A program made the position numbers and the translations under genes. DNA of 64,000 nt, from assembly GCF_022811845.1 (NCBI RefSeq), contig NZ_CP064266.1:248001-312000 (forward strand), given 5' to 3'. Source of the stretch: Bacillus pseudomycoides. Its GTDB lineage: Bacteria > Bacillota > Bacilli > Bacillales > Bacillaceae_G. The notes under the pieces were generated by a model that was given only the letters and a program-made list of their open reading frames with translations, searched no databases and was not told the DNA's origin. Within the stretch, counting starts at the first letter, position 1. Every line of letters begins with the position of its first letter. This document shows, one piece after another, positions 62,568-64,000 of the stretch.

Positions 62568-62942
62568 TTACTTCTGTAACGTGTTACGAATTTGTTCCAT
62601 TCGCATTTTTCCCCAATCATACATCATTTCGACGATTGGTAAAAGCGTCATGCCAAGTTCCGTCATAAAGTACTCTACACGAGGAGGTACTTCTGGATAT
62701 ACCGTCCGGCCAATGATTCCATCTTCAGCTAATTCTTTCAATTGATTCGATAAAACTTTATGAGAAATATTAGGAAACAGTCGTTGTAATTCACTAAAAC
62801 GGTGTGGTCCTTCGACTCCTAAATGCCATAAAATCACAACCTTCCACTTCCCACTGATAATAGAAAGTGTCAGTTCCTTTTCACAATTAAAATCTCCATT
62901 TTGTATTTTTTCTTGAATATCTTTTCTAATATTTTCCGACAT
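62568..62942 (-). CDS. HxlR-family winged-helix regulator
   Basis: 124 aa. HxlR core: SIISGKWKVVILWHL (helix), PHRFSELQRLFPNISHKVLS (recognition), DGIIGRTVYPEVPPRVEYFMT (wing). A single Cys near residue 20 precedes the core (FNCEKELTLS), the place of the redox-sensing Cys in YodB and HypR, so thiol-stress sensing is possible. Inserted between lepA and hemW, which are adjacent in B. subtilis. HxlR genes usually face their target gene; here only a tiny frame follows on the plus strand. Start set by TAGGAGACTATTG. Confidence 0.88.
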   Translation of the reverse strand: MSENIRKDIQEKIQNGDFNCEKELTLSIISGKWKVVILWHLGVEGPHRFSELQRLFPNISHKVLSNQLKELAEDGIIGRTVYPEVPPRVEYFMTELGMTLLPIVEMMYDWGKMRMEQIRNTLQK

Positions 62943-63029
62943 CAATAGTCTCCTAACTCTATATCCATGGTTACTGTTGTTTCTTACAATAAAAAGCGTC
63001 CTCACCATTGTAAAGGAGAGATGCAAAGA

Positions 63030-63092
63030 TGTCTAAAAAAGTAATTCTACGTACAAAAAGAAGCCGCACAAACGGCTTCTTTTTTTATTAGT
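63030..63092 (+). CDS. 20-codon open frame facing the HxlR gene (doubtful)
   Basis: Plus strand MSKKVILRTKRSRTNGFFFY then TAG, after AAAGGAGAGATGCAAAG. The last eight codons are the lepA terminator. It may be a remnant of a deleted divergent target gene or just chance; the ribosome site is the only reason to list it. Confidence 0.25.
63055..63087. terminator. lepA terminator (bidirectional)
   Basis: AAAAAGAAGCCG / CGGCTTCTTTTT stem, U tail on both strands; overlaps the tiny plus-strand frame and ends at the lepA stop. Confidence 0.9.
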
Positions 63093-64000
63093 TATCATCC
63101 ATTTTTAATACAGCCATGAATGCTTCTTGCGGTACTTCTACAGAGCCAACAGACTTCATACGTTTTTTACCTTCTTTTTGTTTATCAAGAAGTTTACGTT
63201 TACGCGAAATGTCACCACCGTAACATTTTGCAAGTACGTTTTTACGCATCGCTTTAATTGTAGAACGCGCTACAACTTTGTTCCCAATTGTCGCTTGAAT
63301 TGGTACTTCAAACTGTTGTCTTGGAATTAATTCTTTTAATTTTTCTACGATTACTTTACCACGGTCGTACGCTGAATCACGGTGTACGATAAATGATAAA
63401 GCATCGACTTGTTCATTATTTAATAAAATATCCATCTTCACAAGTCTAGATGGTTTATAGCCGATTAACTCGTAATCAAATGATGCATAGCCTTTCGTAT
63501 TAGACTTCAATTGATCAAAGAAGTCGTATACAATTTCAGAAAGCGGAATCTCATACGTTAACGTAACACGTGTTTCATCTAAGTATTGCATATCAAGGAA
63601 TGTACCACGTTTACCTTGGCAAATTTCCATTACAGCCCCAACGTAATCATTTGGAACCATAATTGTCGCTTTTACAAATGGTTCTTCCACACGATCGATC
63701 GTTTGAGGATCTGGCATATTAGACGGGTTATCTACAATCATATCTTCTCCATTCGTTAAATACACTTTGTAAATAACGCTTGGTGCTGTTGTAATTAGGT
63801 CAATCTTGAATTCACGTTCAATACGTTCTTGAATAATTTCCATGTGAAGTAAACCTAGGAATCCACAACGGAAACCGAATCCTAACGCTTGCGATGTTTC
63901 AGGTTCAAATTCAAGAGCCGAATCATTTAATTCCAGTTTTTCTAACGCATCACGCAAATCGTTATAACGTGCAGAATCGATTGGGTATAAACCACAGAAT
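63088..64000 (-). CDS. lepA: Elongation factor 4 (LepA), C-terminal half (cut by window edge)
   Basis: About 304 residues of a ~607-aa GTPase that back-translocates stalled ribosomes. Visible parts are domain III (FCGLYPIDSARYNDLRDALE at the edge, then GFRCGFLGLLHMEI), domain V, and the LepA-specific C-terminal domain ending KEGKKRMKSVGSVEVPQEAF. The GTPase domain lies beyond base 64000. The frame is open to the edge; an internal ATG at 63957 is not the start. Confidence 0.95.
   Translation of the reverse strand, partial: FCGLYPIDSARYNDLRDALEKLELNDSALEFEPETSQALGFGFRCGFLGLLHMEIIQERIEREFKIDLITTAPSVIYKVYLTNGEDMIVDNPSNMPDPQTIDRVEEPFVKATIMVPNDYVGAVMEICQGKRGTFLDMQYLDETRVTLTYEIPLSEIVYDFFDQLKSNTKGYASFDYELIGYKPSRLVKMDILLNNEQVDALSFIVHRDSAYDRGKVIVEKLKELIPRQQFEVPIQATIGNKVVARSTIKAMRKNVLAKCYGGDISRKRKLLDKQKEGKKRMKSVGSVEVPQEAFMAVLKMDDN

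Noticed and set aside
63957..63957. Internal ATG as lepA start
   Set aside because: The frame stays open to the window edge and the preceding codons read as normal LepA.
1..64000. CRISPR array, prophage, transposase or toxin-antitoxin pair
   Set aside because: None seen; the only repeats beyond hairpins are the three bcr1 copies, and there are no integrase, capsid or transposase frames.

Overview
The window is a stretch of low-GC Firmicute chromosome and almost certainly comes from a member of the Bacillus cereus group. The gene order follows the Bacillus subtilis lepA-hemW-hrcA-grpE-dnaK-dnaJ / sigA-dnaG / ispG-sodA-pbpA-pst / glcK-rpmG region. Group-specific traits are a YqfQ/VrrA-type protein gene, three copies of a ~155-bp repeat that I identify as bcr1, and a three-cysteine ribosomal protein L33. 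Nearly all genes are on the minus strand and belong to the core genome. I see no prophage, transposase, CRISPR array, or defence or secretion island.

Layout from left to right. (1) 1-5500: methionine block. The yitJ-like gene and metH run leftward and metI-metC run rightward, each side behind its own SAM (S-box) riboswitch. (2) 5.5-14 kb: two MBL-fold hydrolases, a PagR-like ArsR regulator, a MidA-family methyltransferase, yqgW, glcK, yqgQ, the 5-formyl-THF cyclo-ligase, rpmG, and a 784-aa fusion of a sugar nucleotidyltransferase with a phosphohexomutase-like domain that has lost its catalytic motifs. (3) 14.3-23.3 kb: phoU and pstBACS behind a PhoP-type box, then pbpA, the MFS protein YqgE and sodA. 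(4) 23.5-31 kb: tRNA(CAU), yqgB, yqfZ, ispG, an AdcC-AdcB-Zur zinc operon with a Zur box at its own promoter, yqfU, yqfT and nfo. (5) 31-43 kb: cshB, yqfQ/vrrA, ispH, yqfO, trmK, cccA, the yqxD-dnaG-sigA macromolecular synthesis operon, yqfL and ccpN. (6) 43-53 kb: recO, yqzL, era, cdd, dgkA, ybeY, pgpH, phoH, yqfD, yqfC, yqeY, rpsU and deoC. (7) 53-64 kb: mtaB, rsmE, prmA, the CIRCE-controlled hrcA-grpE-dnaK-dnaJ heat-shock operon, hemW, an HxlR-type regulator, and the C-terminal half of lepA.

Functional themes: methyl/SAM homeostasis controlled at the RNA level, phosphate and zinc starvation responses, heat shock, peptidoglycan and isoprenoid (ispG/ispH) synthesis, and ribosome and tRNA maturation (era, ybeY, rsmE, prmA, mtaB, trmK). 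No clearly new multi-gene system was found. The least explained elements are the catalytically dead mutase domain, the structured and possibly transcribed region between rpsU and deoC, two consecutive strong hairpins between prmA and rsmE, and an HxlR regulator that faces only a 20-codon open frame.
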